The translations under genes were made by a program, and so were the position numbers. The notes under the pieces were generated by a model. That model worked only from the letters and a program-made list of their open reading frames with translations, had not been told where the DNA came from and made no database searches. A stretch of DNA of 46,677 nt from Ectocarpus siliculosus (Eukaryota > Sar > Phaeophyceae > Ectocarpales > Ectocarpaceae). The stretch lies in the NCBI GenBank assembly GCA_000310025.1, contig FN649741.1, forward strand, positions 4,134,959 to 4,181,635. The letters run 5' to 3'. Of this stretch, positions 46,066-46,677 are shown in pieces. The first letter of the stretch is position 1, and every line of letters starts with the position of its first letter.

Positions 46066-46430
46066 TCTCACATCACCAAGCGCGAAGCGCCGTGAGGTAT
46101 TTGGCGAGTCGCATGAAGGGTGAGCTGCATCCTGCTAAGGGTGTTCGGCATCTTGTGCTTACTTCCTTGCGTACGGATGACAGCTACGTATGACTTAATT
46201 TATTTTCTGGTGCTTTCACTTCCAGAGACAGTTGTAAGCACTGTGTAGCTGCCTCGAGGATGCTTGACCATTTTAACACAACGTGGTGCGATCATCCCCC
46301 GTTGCGCGGAGTGAGGTTTCTCGACCCCGCACAACATGATCTACTCGACCACCATTATGGTTACCGCCAAAAAAAAACCGAGGTAAAAAAAATAAACGGT
46401 AACCTGGTTGCCGAGTTCACTAAGTGAATT

Positions 46431-46625
46431 GGCTTGTTTTACAACGTCGTTGCCAAGCGACGAAAACCCAATCCCGATGGCAAACACCGAGTGGGGGGCT
46501 TGTTTTACAACGTCGTTGCCAAGCGACGAAAACCCAAACCCCGATGGCAAACACCGGGGGGGGCGGCTTGTTTTACAACGTCACTGCCAAGCGACGAAAA
46601 CCCAACCCCGATGGCAAACACCGGG
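46431..46625. repeat. Three tandem units of 66-68 bp at the right edge
   Basis: Each unit starts GGCTTGTTTTACAACGTC (46431, 46497, 46565) and contains GCCAAGCGACGAAAACCCAA and GATGGCAAACACCG, ending in a G run. The G run after the third unit is about 19 bases long. Lies in pyruvate kinase intron 10. Confidence 0.92.
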
Positions 46626-46677
46626 GGGGGGGGGGGGGGGGTCAGGGGTATTTGGGGGGGGGGGTAATGGTTCTTTT

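Overview
This window looks like nuclear DNA of a stramenopile alga, most likely a brown alga. The reasons are many short phase-consistent exons split by long introns, three gene products that begin with a signal peptide followed by an Ala-Phe (ASAF-like) cleavage site typical of heterokont plastid precursors, a short TTAGGG-type telomere-like tract, and dense microsatellites. The species cannot be fixed from the sequence alone. Exon models were built by hand from protein-family similarity, GT/AG (once GC/AG) sites and reading-phase agreement. No transcript data were used.

Left 17.6 kb (minus strand): one very large gene for a VPS13-family bridge-like lipid transfer protein. It starts at 17579 and runs leftwards off the window. 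Twenty-three exons can be joined in one open frame of about 2,078 residues. The chorein-type N terminus and several VPS13 repeats are clear, separated by Gly/Ser/Pro-rich linkers coded by GGC/GCC repeats.

Middle (18.2-34.6 kb): a three-exon SAM-dependent methyltransferase (+); a nuclear-type tRNA-Val(UAC) (+); a three-exon CDGSH (NEET) iron-sulfur protein with a plastid presequence and a GC-AG intron (+); a three-exon GNAT acetyltransferase (-); and a five-exon gene fusing ThiD (HMP/HMP-P kinase) to ThiE (thiamine phosphate synthase) (+). The GNAT and ThiD-ThiE genes are divergent across about 370 bp. The VPS13 and methyltransferase genes are divergent across about 620 bp.

Right (36.6-46.7 kb): a plastid-type pyruvate kinase gene (+), ten exons seen, with its C-terminal domain beyond the window edge. 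Its introns hold a MITE, a degraded LINE 3' end plus two more tails of the same kind, a 225-bp tandem duplication, and a tandem array that copies the splice acceptor of exon 6.

Mobile DNA: a 216-bp MITE family with TA target sites occurs three times, each time inside an intron. One copy lies within a larger 1.2-kb TA-flanked element with perfect 25-bp terminal inverted repeats. CDGSH protein, ThiD-ThiE and pyruvate kinase all carry likely plastid presequences, but nothing suggests that the neighbouring genes form a functional cluster.
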